DNA of 64,000 nt from Veronia pacifica (GCF_001707825.1 NZ_LYBM01000014.1:1-64000), one strand, 5' to 3'; positions 51,301 through 61,499 are shown, counted from the stretch's first letter. Program-made: numbers and translations. The notes: generated from the sequence alone by a model not told the origin.

Positions 51301-52719
51301 TTATCCCAGTTCATTTTGAGTGACTGGAAACCCTATTTTCTCCACCATCTTTATCCACCAGTGACGCCAGCCACCCTTTTCATCGACAGTATCCAAACAG
51401 TACATGGTGATTTTTGCGCCCAACCAGCGGAAGGGCTCGGGAGGAATATAGCCCGGCAATTCTGTTGCAAAGGCCATGCGGGTTTCTTCCGTATCCTCAC
51501 CATCGAGTTTAGCCAGCGCCACTCTGGCTCCAAAGCGACTGGCAGTGACGCCAAACCCTGAATAGCCGCCAGCATAGAGCATTTTTCCTTGGTGATACGA
51601 TTGATAGTGCACTGCCATTCTTGTTGTCAGCCCTATCGGCCCGCTCCACGCGTGACTGAAGGAAATATCTCTCAGCATGGGAAAGGTGCGGTAGAAATTT
51701 TCGACCAGTGGAAGATAGGCATTTGCCAGCTTATCTGCGCTTGGATCAGTATCATTGTTAAAAAAGTAACCCAGTCGGCCGCCAAATAGAATGCGGTTGT
51801 CTTTGGTCAAACGCATATAGTTGAGCTGAGTGCGGGTATCGTAAATTCCCTGACGATGCTCCCAGCCAATAAGTGCTAATTGCTCAGGGCTTAATGGCTC
51901 TGTCACGACAATACGATCTCTGATTGCAGCGACTCTTCGTTTAATTCGTTTATCTCCGGCAGCGAAAGCGTTGGTTGCCAGCAAAACTTTATTGGCGTTG
52001 ATCTTACCTTCAGGTGTCGCGACCTGCACCCCGTTTGTTGTCAGTTCCGACGATACCATCGGTGTGTATTCATACACAGTGACACCAAGTTCGCCCGCAG
52101 CGCGCCTCAGTCCCCAGGCCAATTTGGCAGGATTGACAATACCACTGCGTTGCTTTGACCAAACTCCGCCGTTAAAGAGGGGAGAGGTGATTTCTTTTTC
52201 CAGTGATTCTTTGTTGAGCAGTTCGACATCATGCCCATATTCGCCATAGAGGGAATACTCTTTTTCTACATCCGCCATTCCCGCTTCACCAACTGCGACG
52301 GTGAGTTCTCCACTCCATTCCAAATCACAATCAATTTTAAATTTATCAATGGCATCACGAAAACCGTCGATATTTTGTTTCCCCAGTTCCTCCAGGCGAG
52401 AGATATCATTAGGGAAAAGGCGCTGTGCATTTGACAGACCGTGCATCACCGATGTCGATAGAATAGCGGCGGGTCTACCAGATGCACCCGTGGCGGCCGT
52501 TCCTGCCTCAATGATTATGACCTTGCGGTTCGGGTCAGCTTCTTTGGCCTGAATAGCGGCCCAGAGACCTGTGAATCCTGCACCGACTATCAATAAGTCA
52601 CAGCTGACGTCTGATGTCAGTTTGTCTGCGGCTTTGGGAGCGTCAGGATCATCCAGCCAGAAAGGGTAAAATTTGGTTTTTAGCAGGGCTTTCTCGGCCT
52701 GACTACATGGATGAATCAT
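51301..52719 (-). CDS. FAD-dependent amine-type oxidoreductase (DAO family)
   Basis: 472-residue D-amino-acid-oxidase-type flavoprotein resembling PuuB/OrdL-like enzymes that oxidise gamma-glutamylputrescine or similar amines; the substrate here is not known. The FAD site is DLLIVGAGFTGLWAAIQAKEADP (near 44-66), with a C-terminal ARVALAKLDGED segment. An N-terminal WLDDP stretch is typical of this group. GGGAG precedes the ATG at 52719. An upstream in-frame extension to 52806 overlaps two direct repeats and is rejected. Regulated probably by the LuxR gene just upstream. Confidence 0.85.
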   Translation of the reverse strand: MIHPCSQAEKALLKTKFYPFWLDDPDAPKAADKLTSDVSCDLLIVGAGFTGLWAAIQAKEADPNRKVIIIEAGTAATGASGRPAAILSTSVMHGLSNAQRLFPNDISRLEELGKQNIDGFRDAIDKFKIDCDLEWSGELTVAVGEAGMADVEKEYSLYGEYGHDVELLNKESLEKEITSPLFNGGVWSKQRSGIVNPAKLAWGLRRAAGELGVTVYEYTPMVSSELTTNGVQVATPEGKINANKVLLATNAFAAGDKRIKRRVAAIRDRIVVTEPLSPEQLALIGWEHRQGIYDTRTQLNYMRLTKDNRILFGGRLGYFFNNDTDPSADKLANAYLPLVENFYRTFPMLRDISFSHAWSGPIGLTTRMAVHYQSYHQGKMLYAGGYSGFGVTASRFGARVALAKLDGEDTEETRMAFATELPGYIPPEPFRWLGAKITMYCLDTVDEKGGWRHWWIKMVEKIGFPVTQNELG

Positions 52720-52750
52720 GGTGTCTCCCTCTTGTTTCTCACTCCATGAC

Positions 52751-52806
52751 ATTAGGGTAGCCAGCACGAGCAGAGGCAGCCATACCCCGATTAGGGTAGT
52801 CGGCAC
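52751..52806 (-). repeat. Two 17-bp direct repeats upstream of the FAD oxidoreductase
   Basis: ATTAGGGTAGCCAGCAC (52751-52767) and ATTAGGGTAGTCGGCAC (52790-52806), 15 of 17 identical, start to start 39 bp. They lie between the LuxR stop and the oxidoreductase start, the right place for activator sites of the LuxR protein. Confidence 0.6.
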
Positions 52807-52844
52807 AAAAAAGCTTGGTTGGACAGTCTCAATGAGAGTGTTTG

Positions 52845-53618
52845 CTAGTGAGATTGGTTATTGGCGGCAGACAGAGTATCGATAAAGTGACAGAAGAGTT
52901 CAGACTGTGAAGACAAGCCAAGCTTACTGTAGATATTCTTTCTGTGCATTTGCACAGTATCCGGCGAGATCGCCATGATTCTGGCTGCTGACTTCGCAGA
53001 ATGGCCCCTCAGCAATAGGTGAGTGACCTGACGCTCGCGATCTGTCAGGCTGTCTTTGCCAAATGTATCAAATGCCCGTTGGATTTGCGCTCCCATATCA
53101 TTGCTTGTTGCTGACAATGACGCCCGTTGTGAGTGCCAGTAAGCTGATAAAGCAGCCAGAATGATGGGTGAAATAATATGGAGCTTTTCGATGTCAGTCT
53201 CAGAGAAAACCGGATCATCAATTCGTCTGCCACAGGACAGAGAGAGACGGATATCTGATTTGGGCGACGCGATAAAAAAGCAATCATCGTGAAGCTGCGC
53301 TGAGCGGTAGTAAGTCAGGTAATAATCACTTTGCCAGAAGTTGTCGGGTGCAATGTCTGCAAGCGTATAAAACCCCTCTTCAATATCACCAGACCCAGAC
53401 AGGCTAAAGGGATCAAGCAGGTACGCACCGGAAAAGTAACTGTCGATAAGTCTCGGGCGTTGAATATCGGCTATCGCTGAATCTGCGATCAGCCGTGGAG
53501 GATGATTGAGGCGCTCTTCGACCAGCATGATCGCGTCGGCATCAACAACAGCAGATATTGCGTTGAAGAGGGCACTGGGAAAGCCCGGAGATGATATATG
53601 CCGAATGATGTCCGCCAC
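52845..53618 (-). CDS. LuxR-family transcriptional regulator
   Basis: 257 residues from a GTG at 53618. The C-terminal LuxR helix-turn-helix is clear (LTDRERQVTHLLLRGHSAKSAARIMAISPDTVQMHRKNIYSKLGL). The N-terminal 180 residues are a sensor domain I do not recognise; it lacks a receiver and the tryptophan/tyrosine set of acyl-HSL receptors. The start is doubtful: no ribosome site precedes the GTG, and the frame stays open about 20 codons upstream (INIHNDLIQWQHH) with no normal start codon, only an ATC after GAGAGGGA. Likely activator of the adjacent oxidoreductase. Confidence 0.8.
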   Translation of the reverse strand: MADIIRHISSPGFPSALFNAISAVVDADAIMLVEERLNHPPRLIADSAIADIQRPRLIDSYFSGAYLLDPFSLSGSGDIEEGFYTLADIAPDNFWQSDYYLTYYRSAQLHDDCFFIASPKSDIRLSLSCGRRIDDPVFSETDIEKLHIISPIILAALSAYWHSQRASLSATSNDMGAQIQRAFDTFGKDSLTDRERQVTHLLLRGHSAKSAARIMAISPDTVQMHRKNIYSKLGLSSQSELFCHFIDTLSAANNQSH

Positions 53619-53859
53619 ATGATGCTGCCACTGAATCAGATCATTATGAATATTGATATGTCCCTCTCTTGGGTGGATATCTTACTTACCTATCAGTATG
53701 CACTGCATCGTAAGTTCAGCAAGGTCATCAACACTGTTTGGCTGTGTCTCGCCGGGATAATTTGGTAGCATGCAAACCTTGTATCCGGATAGCCTGATTT
53801 CGACCATCATTAGGTCGTTTTGGTATACTATTTTTTGACACTGGCAGTCAGGAGGAGTG

Positions 53860-54261
53860 ATGGCACTTGATGATATTCAGCGGTTGAGTGAAATGGGAAT
53901 AACCAGCTGGCAACTCCGTCGGCCGGACCTTTACCCGGATCATGCGAAAAATACAGTGACGATACCCGCTTCATGTAAGCTCTTACTGATCTGTGATGTC
54001 ACTTTGGATGACCATGATGCATGGCTATTCAGCAAAATTCTGTCCAGTATGAAGTTGTCACCAGAGCAGACAATGATGTTGTCGCATCAAGCCGTGCAGC
54101 ATATTAACCAACATCATTTAGAATGGGTCTGGTATATCGGTGCGCCCAACAATCAACTGAGTGGCACAAAATCTTTGATATCTGTACCTCTCTCTGAGAT
54201 GCACGATGATCCTTCTGCAAAAAAAGCACTATGGCTACAAATCTGTAAATATGAAAACTGA
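53860..54261 (+). CDS. holD: DNA polymerase III psi subunit
   Basis: 133 residues (E. coli 137). It links the clamp loader to SSB through chi. The N-terminal peptide MGITSWQLRRPDLYP matches the clamp-loader binding region of psi, and the protein ends ALWLQICKYEN. GGAGGA precedes the ATG at 53860 (an adjacent GTG at 53857 is too close). rimI starts inside its last codons, as in E. coli holD-rimI. Confidence 0.92.
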   Translation: MALDDIQRLSEMGITSWQLRRPDLYPDHAKNTVTIPASCKLLLICDVTLDDHDAWLFSKILSSMKLSPEQTMMLSHQAVQHINQHHLEWVWYIGAPNNQLSGTKSLISVPLSEMHDDPSAKKALWLQICKYEN

Positions 54262-54700
54262 GTTTCACGTATTGGAGCCTAAGTGGCACAGGCAAGTCAT
54301 TGCTATTGAAGGCCTAGCTCACTCACATCCGTGGTCTGAATCATTACTGACTCAAAAGCCTAACAAGTTTGCCTGCAACTTAGGTTTGTTTGTCGATGAT
54401 CAGCTGGCGGGGTATTTTTTTTCCCAGTGTATCGCTGGAGAAGCCAGCTTACTGAATATTGCTGTTGATCCCAAATGGCAGGGAAGGGGACTGGGGAAAA
54501 AACTGCTCGATGAGTTTTTTAACCGCATGTCTGACATGGCGGCGCAAGAGGCATGGCTTGAGGTGAGAGAAAGTAACCTTGCCGCGATTGCATTGTACGA
54601 AAAGGCGGGTTTCAACGAAACCGACCGCAGAATCGATTATTATCCCAGTAAAAAAGGGAAAGAAGATGCGCTGGTCATGTGTTATTGGTTCGATATGTAG
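54251..54700 (+). CDS. rimI: Ribosomal protein S18-alanine N-acetyltransferase
   Basis: 149 residues (E. coli 148). GNAT enzyme that acetylates the N-terminus of S18. The acetyl-CoA motif is NIAVDPKWQGRGLGKKLL, with WLEVRESNLAAIALYEKAGF and the YYP motif after it. The ATG at 54251 overlaps holD by 11 bp, so the pair is coupled. An upstream in-frame ATG is not supported. Confidence 0.94.
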   Translation: MKTEFHVLEPKWHRQVIAIEGLAHSHPWSESLLTQKPNKFACNLGLFVDDQLAGYFFSQCIAGEASLLNIAVDPKWQGRGLGKKLLDEFFNRMSDMAAQEAWLEVRESNLAAIALYEKAGFNETDRRIDYYPSKKGKEDALVMCYWFDM

Positions 54701-54842
54701 AGACAATAACCCTTACAACAAACCCCATGTAACGATATGAGCGGGTAAGACCTGCTCTATACCATGTAAAACTGAAGTGACCTCAATTCCCTGTTGTCGT
54801 TAATGCTTCACCCCTCTGATCAGTGTTAAACGAACGGTTCTC

Positions 54843-55466
54843 TTACTGCTTTGTCGTATCGTCCGTATACACGTTCCACTTCATCAGTGTTCTCTCAAAT
54901 TGTGTATTCAGTGTCGCCATGACTCTCCGATTTTGCTGGTGGGCAATATCAGTGTTTCCCTCAATGAGTGGGCGTGTTTCGCCATAACCGACAGCTCTTA
55001 CCCGGGAGGCGTTAATACCGTAATTATTGACCAGAGCCTCTGCAACAGCGGTTGCTCGACGTTGAGAGAGGCGCTGATTATATGCTGCCGCCCCCACACT
55101 ACTTGCATGGCCTTCAATTTCTACCACCACGCTTTTGTCTTTGTTCATGAATCTGGCCAGCTCTTCGAGGTTTTTGCTGTATTCAGAAGTCAGTTTGTCT
55201 GAGTTGTTGGCAAATTTCACATCGAGTCGCAGCGAACGCTCTCCAATTTCTTCCTTTGGACAGCCATCGTTGTTTACTTGCGCACCTAAAATGGTGTTTT
55301 CGCAATCCTCGCGAGCCTCAATAACCCCGTCGTTATCAAAATCTCTCAGGTCTTTGAGTTGTGCTGTTGTGTCTGGCATAACAGGGATGTCGGTAGCAAA
55401 AAAGGCATTGTCAGCAGCGCAACCCGAGACGGCGATAGAAGTAAAAAGCAAAATAGGCATTTTCAT
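54843..55466 (-). CDS. OmpA-family outer-membrane lipoprotein
   Basis: 207 residues. The lipobox VSGC makes Cys16 the acylation site. An aspartate-rich segment (DLRDFDNDGVIEAREDCENT, near 39-58) looks like a calcium-binding TSP3-type repeat. The OmpA C-terminal peptidoglycan-binding domain follows (VEIEGHASSVGAAAYNQRLSQRRA...RVRAVGYGETRP). Its ATG overlaps the stop of the TolC-like gene upstream (ATGA), with AAGGAG before it. Together they resemble the outer-membrane part of an adhesin-type secretion locus. Confidence 0.88.
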   Translation of the reverse strand: MKMPILLFTSIAVSGCAADNAFFATDIPVMPDTTAQLKDLRDFDNDGVIEAREDCENTILGAQVNNDGCPKEEIGERSLRLDVKFANNSDKLTSEYSKNLEELARFMNKDKSVVVEIEGHASSVGAAAYNQRLSQRRATAVAEALVNNYGINASRVRAVGYGETRPLIEGNTDIAHQQNRRVMATLNTQFERTLMKWNVYTDDTTKQ

Positions 55467-56836
55467 TGCTGGTCAGCTCCTTCTTCGTTAATACCGCCGT
55501 CGCTCTGCCATTGAATCGGCCTCGTCACACGAAGTGAATCGAGCAGTCTTCCCGTCGCATTCAGCACTCTGTACTGTGCAAGTAATTCATCATGCTCGCC
55601 AATCAAGTAATCAATACGCGCTTGAAAGAGTTCGTTTTTAGCGTCAAGAAGGTCGATTAACGTACGTTGTCCAAGTTTAAACTGTGCTTCATAACCGTCT
55701 CTGGTTTGGGTCGCAGCTTGCACATGTTCTCTAAGAAACACCAGTTGTTCTCTCAGGTTTGTCAGCGCGTTCCATGAAAACGCGGTACCTTCAGTGACAT
55801 CCAAATAGGTTGATTCACGTATCTGCCGGGCTTCATTGATTTTGTGTTCTGTTGATCTCAGGCTTGCTGAATCTCTACCTCCGCGAAAAACGTTGTATCT
55901 CAGACGGAGCATTGCCTGAGCATCGTTATTTTCGCCCCTCACACCATCAAGGTTGTTATTGAAGTTGGCAGATAAATCTAAATCAAGTTTTGGGTAGAAC
56001 AGGGATTCAGCTGAGCCTTGCTGGGCAAGTGCCGCCTGAATGTCGCTGCCTGCAGCGAAAAGTGTCGGATGGTTCTGTGTCGCGATGCGCGTCGCTTCTG
56101 ACAAAGATCGTGGAAGCAAGTCCGCGTCTGGAACAGGAGTGCGTGTTTTTTCCGGTAACTTGCCAGTCATGCGGCGATAGACGATTCTGGCGTCTTCGAG
56201 TTGGTTTATGCTGGCTGACAGACTCACTTTAGCCTGAGCAACACGACCTGTGATTTGGGAAAGGTCAGAGATAGATGCCAATCCAGACGCACGTTTAGAC
56301 TTTACTGCTCTATACGTTGCCTGATGTGCGGCAAGGTTATCCTTTGACAATTCTACTGTTTGTTCAGCCAATAAATAGCTTATGTATGCACGGGCAACAT
56401 CCAGTCCCAAATCTTCAGAAGCTGCGTACAATGCCCATTGATCAGCATTGGCTTCATTCCGTGTCCGGCTGACTTCGCTGGATGTGAAGAACCCATCAAA
56501 TAAAAACTGACGTAGGGTCACGCCCGCTTCACGACGCGTTAGCGCGAGGTAGTCACTTGAGCCAGTATCACTGCGCGTTGTCGGGCTGTCTGTCCATTCT
56601 CTACCCAGACCTGCATCAAGGTTAATCTCAGGGTAATATCCCGCTTTTGCCTGATGGACTTCTTCCTGTTTTGCTTTGTATTGATGAAAAGCCTGTCTGA
56701 GCTCAGGGCTGTAGTCAATTGCCATGGCGACAGCCTGCTCCAAAGTTTGAGCAGTTACCAGCGCAGGCGTAAAAGCAGCAGCAATGATAAGCGAGATTAA
56801 TCCTCCCTTGAGTGCGCGGCTTACACCAGATTTCAT
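55463..56836 (-). CDS. TolC-family outer-membrane channel (AggA/LapE-like)
   Basis: 457-residue outer-membrane efflux protein. An N-terminal signal peptide ends near TPALVTAQ. Two TolC repeats are seen, with LEQAVAMAIDYSPELRQAFHQYKA at the start and QLVFLREHVQAATQTRDGYEAQFKLGQRTLIDLLDAKNELFQARIDYL in the second. It groups by pattern with AggA/LapE-type channels of type I secretion systems for large adhesins. No ABC or membrane-fusion gene is present in the window. AAAGGAGA precedes the ATG. Confidence 0.87.
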   Translation of the reverse strand: MKSGVSRALKGGLISLIIAAAFTPALVTAQTLEQAVAMAIDYSPELRQAFHQYKAKQEEVHQAKAGYYPEINLDAGLGREWTDSPTTRSDTGSSDYLALTRREAGVTLRQFLFDGFFTSSEVSRTRNEANADQWALYAASEDLGLDVARAYISYLLAEQTVELSKDNLAAHQATYRAVKSKRASGLASISDLSQITGRVAQAKVSLSASINQLEDARIVYRRMTGKLPEKTRTPVPDADLLPRSLSEATRIATQNHPTLFAAGSDIQAALAQQGSAESLFYPKLDLDLSANFNNNLDGVRGENNDAQAMLRLRYNVFRGGRDSASLRSTEHKINEARQIRESTYLDVTEGTAFSWNALTNLREQLVFLREHVQAATQTRDGYEAQFKLGQRTLIDLLDAKNELFQARIDYLIGEHDELLAQYRVLNATGRLLDSLRVTRPIQWQSDGGINEEGADQQ

Positions 56837-57419
56837 GGGGTTCTCCTTTTAAATATTAAGGCAAACAAGCGACATACCCTATGCTTTTGCCCTAACGTCC
56901 CAAAATATTAGCTAAATAATTATTGTCTCGAGCGACTTTGTTTATTTACCCGTACTTACACTAAGTTCGGTCACATATGTTGATAATAATATTAATAGAG
57001 AGTCTTGGGAGGGTATTAATCTTCAATTCTCATAATTGAATCTGTGTTTCATAAAAGAATCACAGCTTTTTTGTGTCTAAAAAGCTTTTGATTGTTAGTC
57101 TTTTTTTCTTAAAGGACTTATGTATTAGTACTTGCTTTTTCTGCTTTGCAGGCTGTTTTTTAGCAATATGAGGCAATAAAAAATGGCTATATTTCTGGAG
57201 TCAAGAACGGGAAGAAATTATTATTACATTGAAAAATTTTACTCTAGTTCAAAAATAGTATGATGTTAGTCAGTTCGACTTTATTGGTCGCTACGATTGT
57301 GAATAGTGTCGAGATCGGCCAAAATACCCGCCATTCATGTCAAATTGATTGACTCAGACCCCCTGCCAGACACTGATGCTGCGCATGGTCATAACCTTTT
57401 CAACCAGAAGATTTAATCG
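56837..57419. other. 583-bp AT-rich intergenic region before prfC
   Basis: No gene is supported. It carries the promoter of the TolC-like/OmpA unit and of prfC, though no consensus pair is certain. An inverted repeat TTCAATT-CTCAT-AATTGAA lies at 57022-57040. The strong AT bias is unlike the flanking genes. Confidence 0.5.
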
Positions 57420-59009
57420 ATGTCTAATTCTCCTCTCCAGCAGCAAGTCGATAAACGACGCACGTTTGCTATTATTTCGCACCCGGATGCCGGTAAAACC
57501 ACCATCACAGAAAAAGTGCTTCTGTTCGGACGCGCCATTCAGACCGCCGGAACGGTAAAAGGCCGTGGCTCAAACCAGCATGCTAAGTCGGACTGGATGG
57601 AGATGGAGAAAGAGCGTGGTATCTCGGTCACCACATCTGTGATGCAGTTTCCTTACAATGATTGTCTGGTTAACTTACTCGATACCCCCGGACACGAAGA
57701 CTTCTCTGAAGATACCTACCGTACGTTGACAGCGGTTGACTCCTGCTTGATGGTGATCGATGCGGCAAAAGGTGTCGAGGATCGCACCCGTAAGCTGATG
57801 GAAGTTACCCGTCTGCGCGATACGCCTATTGTCACCTTCATGAACAAGCTAGACCGCGATATCCGCGATCCGATGGAATTGCTGGACGAGGTGGAAAGCG
57901 AGTTGAATATGGCCTGCGCGCCTGTCTCATGGCCGATTGGCTGTGGTAAAGAGTTCAAAGGGGTGTATCACATCCACCGTGATGAAACGATCCTTTACGC
58001 GACCGGTCAGGGCCACACTATTCAAGATGCACGAATCATTAAAGGTTTGGATAACCCAGAGCTTAATGAGGCAGTTGGTGACGACTTGGCCGAACAGCTT
58101 CGTGAAGAGTTGGAACTGGTGATTGGCGCTTCACATGAATTCGACCACGAGCTATTCCTGAATGGTGAATTGACACCTGTCTTCTTTGGTACGGCACTGG
58201 GTAACTTTGGCGTTGACCACATGCTGGACGGGCTCACAGAGTGGGCACCTAAGCCACTGCCACGTCAGACCACAGCTCGTGCTGTCACGGCCGATGAAGA
58301 GAAGTTCTCGGGTTTTGTCTTTAAGATTCAGGCCAACATGGATCCAAAACACCGAGACCGTATCGCGTTCATGCGTGTGGTGTCTGGTAAATACGATCAG
58401 GGCATGAAGATGAAACATGTTCGCCTTGGTAAAACGGTATCAATCTCTGATGCTGTGACCTTCATGGCGGGTGACCGTGCCCGTGCGGCGGAAGCATTTG
58501 CCGGTGACATTATTGGTCTGCACAACCATGGCACCATTCAGATTGGCGATACCTTTACTCAAGGTGAAGATTTGAAGTTCTCCGGCATTCCAAATTTTGC
58601 GCCTGAGCTGTTCAGACGTATTCGACTGAAAGATCCGCTGAAGCAAAAACAGCTGCTGAAAGGATTGGTTCAGTTATCTGAAGAGGGTGCTGTTCAGGTG
58701 TTCAGACCGTTACAAACCAATGATCTCATCGTTGGTGCCGTCGGTGTTCTGCAGTTCGATGTGGTTGTTGCCCGTCTGAAAGCTGAGTACAACGTTGAGG
58801 CGATTTACGAGCCAGTTAATGTTGCCACAGCGCGTTGGGTTGAATGCGGTGATGCCAAGAAACTGGATGAATTCCAGCGCAAGAACCAGTCCAGCCTGGC
58901 GCTAGATGGCGGCGATAACCTCACATATATCGCCTCTACCATGGTTAACCTGCGTCTGACACAAGAACGTTACCCTGATGTTGATTTCCGTGCTACCCGC
59001 GAGCACTAA
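57420..59009 (+). CDS. prfC: Peptide chain release factor 3
   Basis: 529 residues, the same as E. coli RF3. GTPase that recycles RF1 and RF2. G1 is [13 protein letters not shown]3 is [12 protein letters not shown], and G4 is NKLD. The start [26 protein letters not shown] is the usual one. Normally near holD-rimI, as here and in E. coli. Confidence 0.98.
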   Translation: MSNSPLQQQVDKRRTFAIISHPDAGKTTITEKVLLFGRAIQTAGTVKGRGSNQHAKSDWMEMEKERGISVTTSVMQFPYNDCLVNLLDTPGHEDFSEDTYRTLTAVDSCLMVIDAAKGVEDRTRKLMEVTRLRDTPIVTFMNKLDRDIRDPMELLDEVESELNMACAPVSWPIGCGKEFKGVYHIHRDETILYATGQGHTIQDARIIKGLDNPELNEAVGDDLAEQLREELELVIGASHEFDHELFLNGELTPVFFGTALGNFGVDHMLDGLTEWAPKPLPRQTTARAVTADEEKFSGFVFKIQANMDPKHRDRIAFMRVVSGKYDQGMKMKHVRLGKTVSISDAVTFMAGDRARAAEAFAGDIIGLHNHGTIQIGDTFTQGEDLKFSGIPNFAPELFRRIRLKDPLKQKQLLKGLVQLSEEGAVQVFRPLQTNDLIVGAVGVLQFDVVVARLKAEYNVEAIYEPVNVATARWVECGDAKKLDEFQRKNQSSLALDGGDNLTYIASTMVNLRLTQERYPDVDFRATREH

Positions 59010-59063
59010 TAGAGAAACGCTATCAGCCATCGCTCACTAACGCTTGGGCTGTGGTAAATGAAT

Positions 59064-59097
59064 AAAGCCGTCATTTTCGACGGCTTTTCTATTTTTT
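59064..59097 (+). terminator. Terminator of prfC
   Basis: AAAGCCGTC/GACGGCTTT with loop ATTTTC, then a T-rich tail. Confidence 0.85.
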
Positions 59098-59253
59098 CGC
59101 CACTGTTCACGCCTTCACTTGAGCTTAAGTATCAAACTCTACTTCTGTTATCGCCTGAGTATTTCGACATTCAGGAAAATTTGTTTCAAACTGGCAATAT
59201 AAATGAAGAAATGCGTCAGCATTGATTTGTCTGACTAGACTGAGCCAGATTGT

Positions 59254-60042
59254 ATGTATATCGACAGCCACTGCCATTTTGATTTCCCTCCCTTTGAACA
59301 GGACCCTGATAACTGGCTCAAAACAGTTAAATCGGCAGGTATCGCCAAGCTTATTGTGCCTTCAGTCGCGGTGTCCAATTGGGAAAGAATAGAAAAATTA
59401 GCGCAACAATCTAACGATGTCTTGTATGCACTTGGCCTTCATCCCGTTTGGCAAGATGAACATCAGGAGCAGGATTTACTGTTGCTTGAGCAGCGTTTAA
59501 GAGCATGCCCCTCTCAGTGTGTCGCAGTGGGTGAGTGCGGTCTCGACTTCGCTTTGCCTGACGCTCGTCGCGAGTGGCAGTTAACCTTGCTGGAGCGACA
59601 GTTGGCACTGGCTACCGAATTGGATCTGCCCGTTATTCTGCACTGTCGAAAGGCACACAATGAGCTTTTGCAAATGCTCAACCGTTTCCCCTCTGTCAGG
59701 GGGGTGATACATGCTTTTAGCGGCAGTTATGAACTGGGGATGAACTACGTCAGGCGTGGTCTTTATCTCGGAATTGGCGGAACAATTACCTATCCCCGAG
59801 CCAATAAAACCCGTCAGGCAGTGGCAAAACTCCCCCTAGAATCGATGCTATTGGAAACGGATTCGCCCGATATGCCGATTTATGGTCATCAGGGTAAGCC
59901 CAATTCTCCTGAGAAATTGATCGATATTGCGTGCGTGTTGGCAGAGCTTAAGTCGACGACTGTAGATAATATTGCCCATAAAAGTTTTCATAATGTCCAG
60001 ATTTTATTTTCGCTGAACGCGCTGACTTCGTCGCATACGTAA
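59254..60042 (+). CDS. yjjV: TatD-family metal-dependent hydrolase YjjV
   Basis: 262 residues. The metal ligands are visible: HCHFD at 6-10, GECGLDFA, VILHCRKAHNE, HAFSG and ETDSPDMP. TatD relatives act as 3'-5' DNA exonucleases or D-aminoacyl hydrolases; the role of YjjV is not settled. In E. coli yjjV also lies near the deo operon, which fits its position here. Confidence 0.93.
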   Translation: MYIDSHCHFDFPPFEQDPDNWLKTVKSAGIAKLIVPSVAVSNWERIEKLAQQSNDVLYALGLHPVWQDEHQEQDLLLLEQRLRACPSQCVAVGECGLDFALPDARREWQLTLLERQLALATELDLPVILHCRKAHNELLQMLNRFPSVRGVIHAFSGSYELGMNYVRRGLYLGIGGTITYPRANKTRQAVAKLPLESMLLETDSPDMPIYGHQGKPNSPEKLIDIACVLAELKSTTVDNIAHKSFHNVQILFSLNALTSSHT

Positions 60043-60159
60043 ACGATTGCGTTTTTCAAATTTCATTTATCTAGATCTAAATCACTTTTTCATGTTTCTT
60101 ACATAATTATTTTCACCAAAAGAGTGATCTTGGCATTCCCCAATACATCCTGCTGTGCG

Positions 60160-60165
60160 TATAAT
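60160..60165 (+). promoter_or_regulatory. -10 element of the nupC promoter
   Basis: TATAAT 58 bp before the nupC start, without a consensus -35, as expected for an activator-dependent (CRP/CytR-type) promoter. No full CRP site was recognised in the 180-bp gap. Confidence 0.45.
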
Positions 60166-60222
60166 CGCCGCCGAAATTTACCTCTTATTCGATACGTGAA
60201 CTAAAAAAGGAAGCCATAAACC

Positions 60223-61485
60223 ATGAGTCTGTTTATGAGCGTGATCGGCATGTTTGTACTGCTGGGTTTTGCAGTACTGTTGTCAGATAACCGCAAAGCA
60301 ATCAATTTACGCACAGTAGGTGGTGCGTTTGCCATTCAGTTTGGTCTGGGTGGTTTCGTTCTTTTTGTCCCGGTAGGCCGAGACATTTTGTACAGCATGT
60401 CGCAATACGTGGCTAACGTTATCAATTATGGTAATGACGGTATCAATTTTCTGTTCGGTGGCCTGACATCTGCCAAGATGTTTGAGGTGTTCGGTGGTGG
60501 CGGCTTCGTTTTCGCCCTGCGTGTTCTTCCTGTCATCGTCTTCTTCTCAGCACTGATCTCCGTTCTTTATTACATGGGTATCATGCAGTGGATCATTAAG
60601 ATTTTGGGTGGCGCACTGCGCAAAGCACTGGGTACGTCTCACGCTGAATCTATGTCTGCGACAGCGAATATTTTTGTTGGTCAAACCGAAGCCCCTCTGG
60701 TAGTTCGTCCGTTTGTACCTAAAATGACCCAGTCTGAGCTGTTTGCCGTTATGTGTGGTGGTCTGGCATCTGTTGCTGGTGGTGTTCTGGCGGGTTACGC
60801 ATCAATGGGTGTTCCTCTTGAGTACCTGATCGCTGCATCTTTCATGGCGGCTCCGGGCGGTCTGTTGTTCGCAAAAATTATCAAGCCTGAAACAGAAGAA
60901 CCTGTTGAACAACTGAATGCTGAAGAAGATGACGAAAACAAACCTGCCAATGTCATTGATGCCGCAGCATCTGGTGCGTCTTCAGGTATGCAGCTGGCAC
61001 TGAATGTTGGTGCGATGTTGCTGGCATTTATTGGTTTGATTGCCCTGATTAACGGTATTCTTGGCGGTGTAGGTGCATGGTTTAACATGCCTGACCTGAC
61101 ACTTGAAATGATTCTGGGTTATGCCTTCAGCCCTGTTGCATTCATGATTGGTGTACCATGGTCTGAAGCTCAAGTCGCTGGTTCCTTCATCGGTCAGAAA
61201 CTAGTAGTGAACGAATTCGTTGCTTACCTGAACTTTGCCCCTTACCTAGGTGAAGCGGCTGAAGTTGTTCTGTCTGACAAGACGAAGGCAATTATTTCCT
61301 TCGCATTGTGTGGCTTTGCTAACCTGTCATCAGTAGCGATTCTACTGGGTGGTCTGGGTGGTCTGGCACCATCACGCCGTCCAGAGATTGCTCGATTCGG
61401 TTTGAGAGCAGTAGCAGCAGGTACCCTGTCTAACCTGTTGAGTGCAACTATCGCAGGCTTCTTCCTGAGCCTCGGCGCACTGTAA
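60223..61485 (+). CDS. nupC: Na+-coupled concentrative nucleoside transporter
   Basis: 420-residue CNT-family inner-membrane symporter, following the structurally known V. cholerae CNT (vcCNT) almost throughout. Nucleoside and sodium site segments are [25 protein letters not shown] and [13 protein letters not shown], with [20 protein letters not shown] near the end. AAGGAAG precedes the ATG. It takes up nucleosides that DeoA and DeoC then catabolise. Confidence 0.95.
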   Translation: MSLFMSVIGMFVLLGFAVLLSDNRKAINLRTVGGAFAIQFGLGGFVLFVPVGRDILYSMSQYVANVINYGNDGINFLFGGLTSAKMFEVFGGGGFVFALRVLPVIVFFSALISVLYYMGIMQWIIKILGGALRKALGTSHAESMSATANIFVGQTEAPLVVRPFVPKMTQSELFAVMCGGLASVAGGVLAGYASMGVPLEYLIAASFMAAPGGLLFAKIIKPETEEPVEQLNAEEDDENKPANVIDAAASGASSGMQLALNVGAMLLAFIGLIALINGILGGVGAWFNMPDLTLEMILGYAFSPVAFMIGVPWSEAQVAGSFIGQKLVVNEFVAYLNFAPYLGEAAEVVLSDKTKAIISFALCGFANLSSVAILLGGLGGLAPSRRPEIARFGLRAVAAGTLSNLLSATIAGFFLSLGAL

Positions 61486-61499
61486 CAACCTTCTCTGAG

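Noticed and set aside
57183-57263. 26-codon frame in the gap before prfC
   Set aside because: No convincing ribosome site, AT-rich chance composition, no relative recognised.
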